A stretch of 64,000 nucleotides of DNA, taken from assembly GCA_944390885.1 (NCBI GenBank), contig CALXRP010000010.1, positions 1 to 64,000 on the forward strand, written 5' to 3'. The DNA is from an uncultured Alphaproteobacteria bacterium (lineage in GTDB: Bacteria; Pseudomonadota; Alphaproteobacteria; RF32; CAG-239). The first letter of the stretch is position 1. Every line of letters starts with the position of its first letter. The notes beneath the pieces were generated by a model. It worked only from the letters and a program-made list of their open reading frames with translations, was not told the origin of the DNA and searched no databases. The translations under genes were made by a program, and so were the position numbers. Below are positions 25,574-33,369 of this stretch, in pieces.

Positions 25574-26716
25574 TCAATATTTAACCGCCAGGCCGCTGAT
25601 AATCGTATAGCCTTTGTTGTTATTGTCGGAATGGCGCTCAAAACCTTTTGAGTTGATATAGCCGTTAATCAGAAAAAGCTCAAAATACCGGTTGAGAGAA
25701 AAGCGGTTTTCCTGCACAAACAAGTCGTCGCTGTTGCGGGTATTTTCGGCTTCGGTATGCAAATAGGCAAATTGTGTCTTAAACCGTCCGAAATCATACC
25801 CGATGCTAAAATCCCAGGCCTGTCCCTCGCGGTAATTGTCAAAATAAGCCGGCAGATGAGAATTAACCGCCTGAGTCGAAATCGGATTGCGGTCGCCGTC
25901 GATATAAGCCTTTTTGTATGAGGCCGAAACATAAAATTTGTTGAGTTCCCAACGGGCGCCGAAAGCCCATTCTTTATCCGTACGATTAAACAATCCGTGC
26001 GTAACGGAAGTGTAAAGCGTTCCCTCCGGCAGCTCCCAGCGGTTTTTCATCCCGGTAGTATAGCCGTCTTCTTTGGTTTGATATTTTGCATATCTGCTGA
26101 CCATACCGCGGCGATTGGCATTGTCCGGCGTATAGCTGAACCCGAATATCGTATTGCCGATTTCCGGTGTAAAATAGTTAAATTTTAAGGCGCGGCCGTC
26201 ATCCATAATATTGGTCGACTTTGGGGTAACAAATTTCACGCGTTTAAAACGGTTGCTCCAGTTGGCACTGGAAAGAAAATAAGTCAGATTGCTGTTTTGC
26301 ACGCCGATCCACGAAATTTTTCCGGCTCCTTGATGCAGCTGATAAGCCGCACTGTAACTGTAACCGGCGGTAAAGCGCCCATAATCGGGATTTTCGGCCA
26401 GCAGATACGGATAAAAGCGCCAGTCTCCTTCCGAGTAATCACGATAATGCTGGCGATAGACGACCGTGTAATCGGCATGCAGCCCGAAATGTCCGAAATC
26501 ATTGGTAAGATAAGCTGCTTCTGCTTTGCCGTCTGCCCGAAAAACGGTACGGTTGGAGAGATTGTCAAGATTATTGCTGTCCCGCGTTTCCATAATGCCG
26601 TAATACAGCCCGGCCAGCCCCGATTGTGTAAATTCCCAGCCTTGCGCTGCGGATAACTGCGGCAAAAGACAAATTGCGCCTGAGAATAAAATAGATTTTA
26701 GTATTCTGACAGCCAT
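25574..26716 (-). CDS. Outer-membrane beta-barrel porin
   Basis: 380 residues. The signal peptide (VRILKSILFSGAICLLPQLSAA) is cleaved around residue 24; the rest alternates short turns with amphipathic strands (AEAAYLTNDFGHFGLHADYTVVYR, FKTQFAYLHTEAENTR) in the style of Gram-negative general porins, ending YTIISGLAVKY with an aromatic C-terminus. Substrate cannot be deduced. No neighbour on the same strand is close enough for an operon. Confidence 0.72.
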   Translation of the reverse strand: MAVRILKSILFSGAICLLPQLSAAQGWEFTQSGLAGLYYGIMETRDSNNLDNLSNRTVFRADGKAEAAYLTNDFGHFGLHADYTVVYRQHYRDYSEGDWRFYPYLLAENPDYGRFTAGYSYSAAYQLHQGAGKISWIGVQNSNLTYFLSSANWSNRFKRVKFVTPKSTNIMDDGRALKFNYFTPEIGNTIFGFSYTPDNANRRGMVSRYAKYQTKEDGYTTGMKNRWELPEGTLYTSVTHGLFNRTDKEWAFGARWELNKFYVSASYKKAYIDGDRNPISTQAVNSHLPAYFDNYREGQAWDFSIGYDFGRFKTQFAYLHTEAENTRNSDDLFVQENRFSLNRYFELFLINGYINSKGFERHSDNNNKGYTIISGLAVKY

Positions 26717-26843
26717 AAGATAGTCGCACCGGATAATTTGTTGCCGCTGATGGTTAAGTCCTCAAAATATACTTGGAAAGCATCCGGAATGTCAAGCCGG
26801 ATTAAAGAAAAAACTCAAATTTCATAACCTTAAGGCCGTATTT

Positions 26844-27296
26844 TCATTCTTGTTCCTCGCCGGTAGCTTTGCCGCCCGCTTTTCGGTAAAAGGAATTAGA
26901 GGCCGGAAAATCTTTCATCGTCCATAAAAATACCTTTTTGCAGTCCTTATATTTAAGCTTTTCCAGAACAAAATGCAGCAGTTTCCTGCCCAGCCCTTGC
27001 CGTTGATAAGCCGGTGCGATATAAAAAACGGCAATCTCCGCTTCTTCTCCCAAACCGGGAGCCAAAGCCAGAAAACCTGCCGGCCGGTTATCAGCGGACA
27101 CCACAAAAACCAAACCTTGTCGAATGTCGCTTTTCATTTTCTCCAGACGTTCTTTCGTAACTTTTCTGTCGTTAAGAACTTCTTGCGGAACATAATTGCG
27201 ATAAGAATGTTTCCAGGCCTCGACATGGATTTGTGCAAGCAAAGCGGCATCTTTTTCCGTTGCTTGGCGGCAGGTTATGTGAGGTATAGTGTTCAT
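26844..27296 (-). CDS. GNAT-family N-acetyltransferase
   Basis: 150 residues. ITCRQATEKDAALLAQIHVEAW is the typical GNAT opening, and FYIAPAYQRQGLGRKLLHFVLEKL carries the acetyl-CoA motif Q-R-Q-G-L-G. The C-terminal NSFYRKAGGKATGEE matches the last strand and helix. The acceptor is unknown. The chosen ATG at 27296 has AAGGG eight bases upstream; the frame extends 17 codons further without a ribosome site. Confidence 0.85.
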   Translation of the reverse strand: MNTIPHITCRQATEKDAALLAQIHVEAWKHSYRNYVPQEVLNDRKVTKERLEKMKSDIRQGLVFVVSADNRPAGFLALAPGLGEEAEIAVFYIAPAYQRQGLGRKLLHFVLEKLKYKDCKKVFLWTMKDFPASNSFYRKAGGKATGEEQE

Positions 27297-27402
27297 ATAT
27301 TTTCCCTTTTTGATAAGAAATATAAAAAATATTCTTGCATCTGGCAAATAATATTTTAATATAAATCAAAATCTTATAATTATATTTAACAATTAAAACT
27401 TT

Positions 27403-27552
27403 ATGATTATGACCGTAACAGTTATCACTATTGCCATTTTGATGGTGGTATTTTTCGTTGGAAGAAGATACTGGAAAGAACACCAAACTTTGCTTTCTGA
27501 ACACAAAAAGCGTCTTTCCGAACAAATTCCTCAAATGACTGATGCCGGATAA
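27403..27552 (+). CDS. Small single-pass membrane protein, 49 aa
   Basis: MIMTVTVITIAILMVVFFVG is one membrane segment, followed by a basic/amphipathic tail RRYWKEHQTLLSEHKKRLSE. It is too short for most ORF callers. No Shine-Dalgarno; A/T-rich leader. It lies divergent from the acetyltransferase gene. Coding status is inferred from the membrane-plus-tail pattern only. Confidence 0.4.
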   Translation: MIMTVTVITIAILMVVFFVGRRYWKEHQTLLSEHKKRLSEQIPQMTDAG

Positions 27553-27569
27553 ATCTCCGAAGTAGTATT

Positions 27570-27662
27570 TTGTTTGATGAATTGGAAGAGAATTATTCGC
27601 CGGAAAAAGTATTAGAATATGAAATGCTGGTTGCCGAGTATAAAAGGCGTCGGGGAGAATAG
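27570..27662 (+). pseudogene. Possible ORF fragment in another frame
   Basis: From TTG at 27570 a 30-residue frame reads FDELEENYSPEKVLEYEML and ends RRGE just before a terminator. It looks coding by composition but has no ATG or ribosome site. It may be a tiny gene, or the displaced 3' part of the 49-aa ORF after a frameshift. Confidence 0.25.
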
Positions 27663-27670
27663 GGAGTATC

Positions 27671-27713
27671 TAAAAAAACAGCCGGGGACTCAAATCCTGC
27701 CGGTTGTTTTTTT
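27671..27713 (+). terminator. Rho-independent terminator
   Basis: ACAGCCGG / CCGGTTGT hairpin followed by seven T residues after the small ORFs. Confidence 0.65.
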
Positions 27714-27723
27714 ATATGCCAAA

Positions 27724-28446
27724 TTAAAGGTTTCTCTGCTCCATATGGCGCTTAATAAGCTGCATATCCATATGCTTACCCTGCCGAAAATCCTCTTTAT
27801 ATTTTTCAATAAAACTGTCAAAACTATGAATTTTTTCTTTGTTCAAGCCATATTTGTCAGCCAGCCCGGTTATATAATCAAGATTTTCGGTTGTTGAGAT
27901 GATGGCGTAAATCCGGTCAGGATTTTCTGCAAAATCAACGGTTTTGATGTTTTGTTCAGAACCGGAATCCTGTGTCAAACGTATCTCATCGGCATCTTTA
28001 GGCGTTAAAGCAAAAATACACCCCGCCGGCAAATAATTTGAAGACAATCCGCAGAAACCTTCTATTGTCGTATCTACCGAATATTTCGAGGTAACGTCCA
28101 CAGTTCCCGGAGAAGTCAGAGATCTGCTTTCCTCTTCTTCCAAATATCCCAAATGTCCGCTGGACAAGATTTTCTCCAGAGAAGCAAGATGTCTGACTCC
28201 GTGAAACCACAGAGGATTTTCATCGGTGATGGTATTTCGGATGGTATCGGCATAAGTTTCTAAAATCCGCCTTCTTTCTTCCGTATCAGCTGGTGTATCA
28301 GGGCGTGCAAAACTCAATTCCTCACTGAGATGATTCAGCTGGCGTAAATACCCGTCTTTAACTACGGGATTTCTGCAAGTTTTATATTTTGTTTCAAGCA
28401 ACTTTATAAGTTTCTGCCTTTTTTCGGTAAAATGTTCAAAACTCAT
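27724..28446 (-). CDS. Hypothetical protein, 240 aa, with a weak ADP-ribosyltransferase-like motif
   Basis: Soluble, charged protein. LWFHGVRHLASLEKILSSGHLGYL at residues ~79-102 resembles the H-G-T/R...I-L-x-x-G start of PARP/ART-like folds, and a hydrophobic AGCIFALTP strand follows near residue 141. No convincing catalytic Glu is assigned, so the similarity is tentative. SD AAGGATTTTCAATA precedes the ATG at 28446. It lies at the edge of the AT-rich accessory island, 125 bases beyond the end of the helicase gene on the same strand. Confidence 0.55.
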   Translation of the reverse strand: MSFEHFTEKRQKLIKLLETKYKTCRNPVVKDGYLRQLNHLSEELSFARPDTPADTEERRRILETYADTIRNTITDENPLWFHGVRHLASLEKILSSGHLGYLEEEESRSLTSPGTVDVTSKYSVDTTIEGFCGLSSNYLPAGCIFALTPKDADEIRLTQDSGSEQNIKTVDFAENPDRIYAIISTTENLDYITGLADKYGLNKEKIHSFDSFIEKYKEDFRQGKHMDMQLIKRHMEQRNL

Positions 28447-28570
28447 TATTGAAAATCCTTTCCAAAAAGCAAACCTTATAAAAAGTATAACATAAAACAA
28501 AGCAGAAATACAATTTTTTCGCTTTTAGCCTTTAACAGAAAACACCTGTCAAAGATTATCAATAAGAATT

Positions 28571-30961
28571 TTATAATTGAGGCATGATTTCCGTTATAAA
28601 ATCAGAAGTATTTTTTTCCGGAATCCATAAATAACAAGCACTTCTGGCTCTGGTTAAAGCCACATAAAACAATCTTCTTTCTTCTGCTTTGGCTTTTTCT
28701 TCTCTGTCTTTGTACAATGTATCAAAAACAATATCTCCTTTGACCTGACTAGGAAAACTATATGGAGGTGTATTGGTTAAATTGATAAGTACGATAACAT
28801 CTTTTTCCAAGCCTTTGGATTTGTGCATTGTCATATATTTTTTTTCATCAATTTGTTTTCCAAATGACTTGCAATCATAGTTGTATCGACCTAAAAACAA
28901 AACTTCTTTTTGCGGATAATTTTGTTTGATATGATTTATTAATTCATTCCACTTTTGTTGCTTATTAGAAGAATTATAATAAATCGGAATTAACTCGGTT
29001 TCCGGTTGCTGTGATGTAGGAAGTTTGTTTTTTAAATACTTGTCTTTACGTATAAAATCAGACGCTATTTTCACCAAATTTGGACCGTTTCTGAACGTCT
29101 GATTAATATATAATTCTTTTGAATTCGGAAAATATTTGTTAAAATTTTCAAAATATTCCAGATCACTTCCGCGCCAAGCATAAATTGACTGCCAATCATC
29201 TCCCACACACATAACTCGAGCACCGGTCTTTTCTTGCAGGGCTTTAATCAGCTTAAAATTGTCTTCGGCAACATCCTGAAATTCATCAACCAAAATATAT
29301 TTGTAGTTTCTTTTAACTGTTCCCGTGGTAATAAAATCAATGGCTTGGTTGAGCATATCATTAAAATCGATCTGACAAGTTTTTTCCAATTCTTGCTGAT
29401 AATCGTCATATATAGGAAGCAATAAATTAAAAAAAGCATTAATATGATTTTGTTCCAAATTTACGACATGTTTGTTCAGCAAATCTTCTTGAATATTCTG
29501 CAGGTCAGCCGTACTTCCATTGGGATATTTGATTTTAAAAACAGTAATAAAAAACTGAGCTGTTTTTTGAAAAATTGAGCCTCTGGCTTTAAGAATGGCC
29601 GAATTGATATATCTTTTGAGTTCAGAATCATCAATATTTTGAAAATTAATCCCCAAAGCCTCTAATTTGCCTTCCAACACTTTAAAGGTATCAGCATTAA
29701 AATTTTCAAGAAAAATATCTGCTTGATTTTGTTTTTGTGGTGGCCAACAGATTGTAGCCAATACTTTTTGCCCAGAACAAATAAAGCACTTAACATTTTG
29801 CAGAGACTGCATTTTATATTGAATTCCGCGCAGCGTAAGAAAGTTTTGTAGTCTAAGCTTAATTAAATCATCTTCTTTGCTTTCAGAAACAATCGAAAAA
29901 CCGGCACTTTCCAACAGACAGACCTTTTTTCTTAATTCCTCATCAATAATTTCATTTTGATATATATCTTCATAATCTTGTTTTTTTGCAAAATCAGTTC
30001 CAAAGCGCCAAAGGTTTTGTATCCATTCATCACCGCCTTTTTTCACTTTGATGTCGGTATACTGTTTTAAAACTTTGTTAAATGGATTTTGTTCACTATC
30101 GGGATCAATAGAATTTATTTGCGGATTTTTTTCTTGAACAATGCTCAGCCCCAAACTATGAAAAGTATGTATTGAGGCTCCGAGATGTTCAAAACCGAAA
30201 CTCTCCACTTTTTCTTGAAGTTCTTTTCTGTTTTTTTTGTTAAAAACAACAAGCAATACATCATTTGAATCTTTGATTTTTCCTTCGGCAATCAAATCTA
30301 GCGTATGTCCAAGCAGGGTGGTACTTTTACCGCAACCGGCACTGGCAACAACTAGAGCCGCGTCAATATTTTCTTTTTCATAATCCAATTCTACAACTTT
30401 TTTCTGCTCATCCGTAAACTTTTTACCAAGTTTTTCTTCCACCCAATCCAGACTTTTTTGTCCGGTCGGTTTATCAGAGGTAATCAATCCCGAGACATAT
30501 TTTTTTTCAAAAATTTCCTTATATTCATCGATCATTATATCAAGAGTATTTAAAAACTCTTCTTTACAGGCATCACTCAAAATATCTGGCTGATTATAAG
30601 TTGCAGCACAGCGAGACTGCGGATAAGTGAAAGATATTGAAGTAGGATAGGCGTCTTTATTCCATTGCAATTTTGCTTTTACGCATTCAGAAGTGGCATA
30701 GCAGATTTCAACATTGTTTATGTTAAAGAATCTTCCGTTCTTTGTCCTGTTAATATAAACACTGATATAAATTCCGTTCTTAATCTCTTGACCGGGATAT
30801 ATAAAACATAGCCACGCTGTATAGCCTCTGTATGAGCCGGACAAATGTATCGAGCGATAAGATGTCATAACCTTTGTAACATAACCGTTATTTTTCCATG
30901 CCGAAGCATTAACAAATTGTTTGATCAAATCCCAAAGTTCTTCCCGAGAAATTTCAGCCAT
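28571..30961 (-). CDS. UvrD/Rep-like superfamily 1 helicase with an unusual N-terminal domain
   Basis: 796 residues. Residues ~1-160 are not helicase and weakly recall the McrB-type N-terminal DNA-binding domain (LSGSYRGYTAWLCF, NGIYISVYINR); tentative. Then the SF1 core: Walker A ASAGCGKST (206-214), ILVDEFQD Walker B near 557, DDWQSIYAWRGSD, and the C-terminal motifs MTMHKSKGLEKDVIVLI and RLFYVALTRARS. Such helicases with extra N-termini often belong to phage-defence or repair modules. It follows the 234-aa gene with one base between them; translation is probably coupled. AT-rich relative to the core genome. Confidence 0.85.
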   Translation of the reverse strand: MAEISREELWDLIKQFVNASAWKNNGYVTKVMTSYRSIHLSGSYRGYTAWLCFIYPGQEIKNGIYISVYINRTKNGRFFNINNVEICYATSECVKAKLQWNKDAYPTSISFTYPQSRCAATYNQPDILSDACKEEFLNTLDIMIDEYKEIFEKKYVSGLITSDKPTGQKSLDWVEEKLGKKFTDEQKKVVELDYEKENIDAALVVASAGCGKSTTLLGHTLDLIAEGKIKDSNDVLLVVFNKKNRKELQEKVESFGFEHLGASIHTFHSLGLSIVQEKNPQINSIDPDSEQNPFNKVLKQYTDIKVKKGGDEWIQNLWRFGTDFAKKQDYEDIYQNEIIDEELRKKVCLLESAGFSIVSESKEDDLIKLRLQNFLTLRGIQYKMQSLQNVKCFICSGQKVLATICWPPQKQNQADIFLENFNADTFKVLEGKLEALGINFQNIDDSELKRYINSAILKARGSIFQKTAQFFITVFKIKYPNGSTADLQNIQEDLLNKHVVNLEQNHINAFFNLLLPIYDDYQQELEKTCQIDFNDMLNQAIDFITTGTVKRNYKYILVDEFQDVAEDNFKLIKALQEKTGARVMCVGDDWQSIYAWRGSDLEYFENFNKYFPNSKELYINQTFRNGPNLVKIASDFIRKDKYLKNKLPTSQQPETELIPIYYNSSNKQQKWNELINHIKQNYPQKEVLFLGRYNYDCKSFGKQIDEKKYMTMHKSKGLEKDVIVLINLTNTPPYSFPSQVKGDIVFDTLYKDREEKAKAEERRLFYVALTRARSACYLWIPEKNTSDFITEIMPQL

Positions 30962-30962
30962 T

Positions 30963-31667
30963 TTATTTTCCTTGTATCTGATAATTTAAAAATTCGGCAT
31001 ATCTTTTAACGGCATTTGATAAAGTTTTGCGACTGAGCAAATCTTGTTCTTTATAGTCGTTATAAAGATGATTTGTATTGTTTTCCCAATTGGCAATCAA
31101 GTGCCTCATTTCATTTGTATCGCTTATTTCCCACAAATTACGTTGAATATTGGTTAGTTTTCCAACCTTGTTTATGCCGCTGATATAACTGTTAATGGTA
31201 TTATGAGAATATTGATTTTGTTCTAAATATTCTCTGAATGCTTGTTTTATATCCGGATTCGTAGATGTAGAAAAATAAGGAACCGTTTTTGCGCCAATAT
31301 AAAGCTGCCTCCTGTCATCAGAAACCAAAGTACAAGCTTTAATAAAACTAAGGCACGCCTCATCAACAATATTTGAAAGAAGTCCCCCTTTGTCTGAATA
31401 ATTTTTAATAATATCAAGGAGCTCACGCATGGTATCAAGCCACGTGGTCAACTCAGGATCAGCCTTAAAAGATAATTTCACCATTTCTTTTTCAGGTACA
31501 ATAGAGGCGGCGATATCTGCATTTTCACGCTTGTTTAAAACATCGGCAATCACAATGCATAAATTTTTATCATCTAAAGAAAAACTTTTTAGTTTTCGAA
31601 CTATGATGGATGGTATAATGCCTTCATTCAAAACAAAGTTACACCAATTTTCAGTTATTTTGCTCAT
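30963..31667 (-). CDS. Helicase-operon partner, hypothetical 234 aa
   Basis: No family recognised for the first ~145 residues. The C-terminal ~80 residues (FREYLEQNQYSHNTINSYISG ... LSNAVKRYAEFLNYQ) look like the SAM-like helical domain found at the N-terminus of tyrosine recombinases and attached to some restriction enzymes, so it may bind DNA. No recombinase catalytic residues are present. Good ribosome site AAGGAGG before the ATG and a strong promoter upstream. Immediately followed by the UvrD-like helicase, so the two proteins probably act together. Confidence 0.65.
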   Translation of the reverse strand: MSKITENWCNFVLNEGIIPSIIVRKLKSFSLDDKNLCIVIADVLNKRENADIAASIVPEKEMVKLSFKADPELTTWLDTMRELLDIIKNYSDKGGLLSNIVDEACLSFIKACTLVSDDRRQLYIGAKTVPYFSTSTNPDIKQAFREYLEQNQYSHNTINSYISGINKVGKLTNIQRNLWEISDTNEMRHLIANWENNTNHLYNDYKEQDLLSRKTLSNAVKRYAEFLNYQIQGK

Positions 31668-31690
31668 TTGACCTCCTTAAAACTATAAAA

Positions 31691-31718
31691 ATTATATAAT
31701 ATATAAAAATATAGTCAA
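31691..31718 (-). promoter_or_regulatory. Promoter of the helicase operon
   Basis: On the minus strand TTGACT (31718-31713), 16-base spacer, TATAAT (31696-31691), about 20 nt upstream of the gene's ribosome site. Confidence 0.6.
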
Positions 31719-31748
31719 TACATATTTTCAAAAATAAACTTTAAAAAA

Positions 31749-31761
31749 TATAGTTACTATA
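31749..31761. promoter_or_regulatory. Palindromic operator candidate between divergent promoters
   Basis: ATAGTTACTAT is an 11-base perfect palindrome; further TATAGT/ACTAT half-sites occur within 50 bases on both sides. It lies between the two divergent promoters, so one regulator could act on both operons. Confidence 0.35.
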
Positions 31762-31769
31762 AAAAACTA

Positions 31770-31798
31770 TTGACAAATATAAAAAATAGTGATATATA
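31770..31798 (+). promoter_or_regulatory. Promoter of the nuclease/ankyrin operon
   Basis: TTGACA at 31770-31775, 17-base spacer, TATATA at 31793-31798, followed by GGAGGGCTTT and ATG at 31832. Confidence 0.6.
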
Positions 31799-31831
31799 GT
31801 TATTGTAGTAAAAATTATAGTGGAGGGCTTT

Positions 31832-32308
31832 ATGGAAAAATTAAAATTAGCAGAACTGTTAAATCTGAACAAATCTATTAATGATGAGCTAAAAAGACGA
31901 AACATTGTCAGAACAAGCAATATAACGGGGGATTTGGGGGAGAATTTATTCCGTTTGGCTTTTGGGTGGAAATTGGAGAATAATTCTAATTGCGGCTATG
32001 ATGCTACAGATTCCGAAGGTCTGAAATACCAAATCAAAACCAGAAAAAGTGAAAACAATACTATCCAATTTGGTGCAATTCGTGATATTGATCATCATGC
32101 TTTTGATTATTTAGCCATTTTGGTTTTGCATGACAATTTTTCAGTGCGTTATGCTGCATTGATGCCGCGGCAACTTGTAAAAAAATATTGTAAACATCAG
32201 GATTATACCAATTCAGAATTGCCGATTTTTACGATATCTCAGTTGCAAAAAGAAGATTCGGTTAAAGATGTAACAACTGTTTTGCAAAAAGTTATGTCAA
32301 CATTATAA
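31832..32308 (+). CDS. Restriction-endonuclease-like protein (PD-(D/E)XK candidate, DUF6998-like)
   Basis: 158 residues. After a helical start, ITGDLGENLFRLAFG supplies Glu37, GYDATDSEG supplies Asp57 and YQIKTRK supplies Gln67-Ile-Lys69: an E...D...QxK arrangement of the PD-(D/E)XK fold. The sequence resembles small DUF6998-type proteins as I recall them; not verified. The ATG at 31832 has GGAGG five bases upstream; the frame begins four codons earlier at GTG. First gene of a tight four-gene operon. It could cleave DNA or be a non-catalytic DNA-binding relative. Confidence 0.7.
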   Translation: MEKLKLAELLNLNKSINDELKRRNIVRTSNITGDLGENLFRLAFGWKLENNSNCGYDATDSEGLKYQIKTRKSENNTIQFGAIRDIDHHAFDYLAILVLHDNFSVRYAALMPRQLVKKYCKHQDYTNSELPIFTISQLQKEDSVKDVTTVLQKVMSTL

Positions 32309-32330
32309 TTTTATTAAATGGAGAAAAATC

Positions 32331-32462
32331 ATGTTTTGGTATGTGAAAATGAATGATACAATTTTACCAACCCCATATCGCACAATGAGAGATGCACTTG
32401 ACGCTATTCGCATTATGCAAAAAGAACTAGGGCCGGCAATGTATGAACCGGTATTAAAATAG
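32331..32462 (+). CDS. Small protein, 43 aa
   Basis: MFWYVKMNDTILPTPYRTMR followed by a predicted helix DALDAIRIMQKEL. It has a ribosome site (GGAGAAAAATC) and sits 22 bases after the endonuclease-like gene and 10 before the ankyrin gene, with the next ribosome site overlapping its stop. The layout makes translation likely despite its size. No known family. Confidence 0.6.
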   Translation: MFWYVKMNDTILPTPYRTMRDALDAIRIMQKELGPAMYEPVLK

Positions 32463-32472
32463 AGGAGAAAAC

Positions 32473-33366
32473 ATGTTAGAACCTAAAATAGAAACGTTTA
32501 TCCGTTGTTGTATTCAGAAAAAAGATACAAAAGATTTGAAAGACTTGCTGGGGGAAGCAGTAAATATCAATGAGTTCGGCCAAAACGGCCGAACTCCGTT
32601 GATGGAAGTTTGCCGCCATAATGCCGCTCCAACAATTGTTCGGTTTCTGCTGCAAAACGGAGCAGATGTTAAAAAACGCGGCAGAGGTGGAGAAACGGCA
32701 CTGATTCTTCTTGGACACTCTCAAAAATCAAGTCAAGATATTGACAGTGTGTTGTGTGAACTGCTCAATCATGGCGCAGACATTAATGAAAGTGATAATG
32801 AAGGCTGTACGGGATTATACTACGCCTCACTTAATCTGTCTAATCCAGAAATAATTGATGTCTTTTTGCGGCACGGAGCTGAACTTTACCAGCCAAATCA
32901 CAAAGGCATAACACCTGCAGAAAGAATATGTTTATCTGCCAAAGAAGCAAAACACGTCGAAAATTGTCTTAATAATGTGAAAGATGTTCAATATATGTTT
33001 AGTTTATTTATTTCCAACGGAAGAATGTCTGCCTTTTCAGATGGTTGGAATAAAGAAAGTGTTGAGAACTGTATTAAAATTTTTCTTCAAAAAGGCCTAA
33101 ATATCAACTATCAAGATAACGAAGGGATGACACCATTAATGTATTTTTGTAAAAATAATTCAAAAGATATTCCAGAGCCGGTAAAGACATGCCTTTTTAA
33201 AAAAATAATGTATCGTCCTAATTTAGATACGGCAGCCGAAGTGATAAAAATTTTGATTAAAAATGGAGCAAAAATAAACATAAAAAACAATCGAGGCAAA
33301 ACAGCGTTTGATTTATGTAACAATAAAAAAGAGCTTTTAAATGCTCTGCAATATGAGGAAAAATAA
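32473..33366 (+). CDS. Ankyrin-repeat protein, 297 aa
   Basis: Several ankyrin repeats are visible: NEFGQNGRTPLMEVCRHNA ... VRFLLQNGADVKKRG (~30-70), GGETALILL ... LLNHGADINESD, NEGCTGLYYASLN ... FLRHGAELYQPN, DNEGMTPLMYFC (~220) and IKILIKNGAKINIKN with RGKTAFDLC at the end. No signal peptide, so a cytoplasmic scaffold is likely. Third gene of the operon, 3 bases before the Cas4-like/DEDD gene, so probably its partner rather than a stand-alone effector. Confidence 0.85.
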   Translation: MLEPKIETFIRCCIQKKDTKDLKDLLGEAVNINEFGQNGRTPLMEVCRHNAAPTIVRFLLQNGADVKKRGRGGETALILLGHSQKSSQDIDSVLCELLNHGADINESDNEGCTGLYYASLNLSNPEIIDVFLRHGAELYQPNHKGITPAERICLSAKEAKHVENCLNNVKDVQYMFSLFISNGRMSAFSDGWNKESVENCIKIFLQKGLNINYQDNEGMTPLMYFCKNNSKDIPEPVKTCLFKKIMYRPNLDTAAEVIKILIKNGAKINIKNNRGKTAFDLCNNKKELLNALQYEEK

Positions 33367-33369
33367 AAT

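Noticed and set aside
30963-31667. Tyrosine recombinase/integrase for the island
   Set aside because: Only a SAM-like helical stretch is present; the R-H-R-Y catalytic domain is absent.
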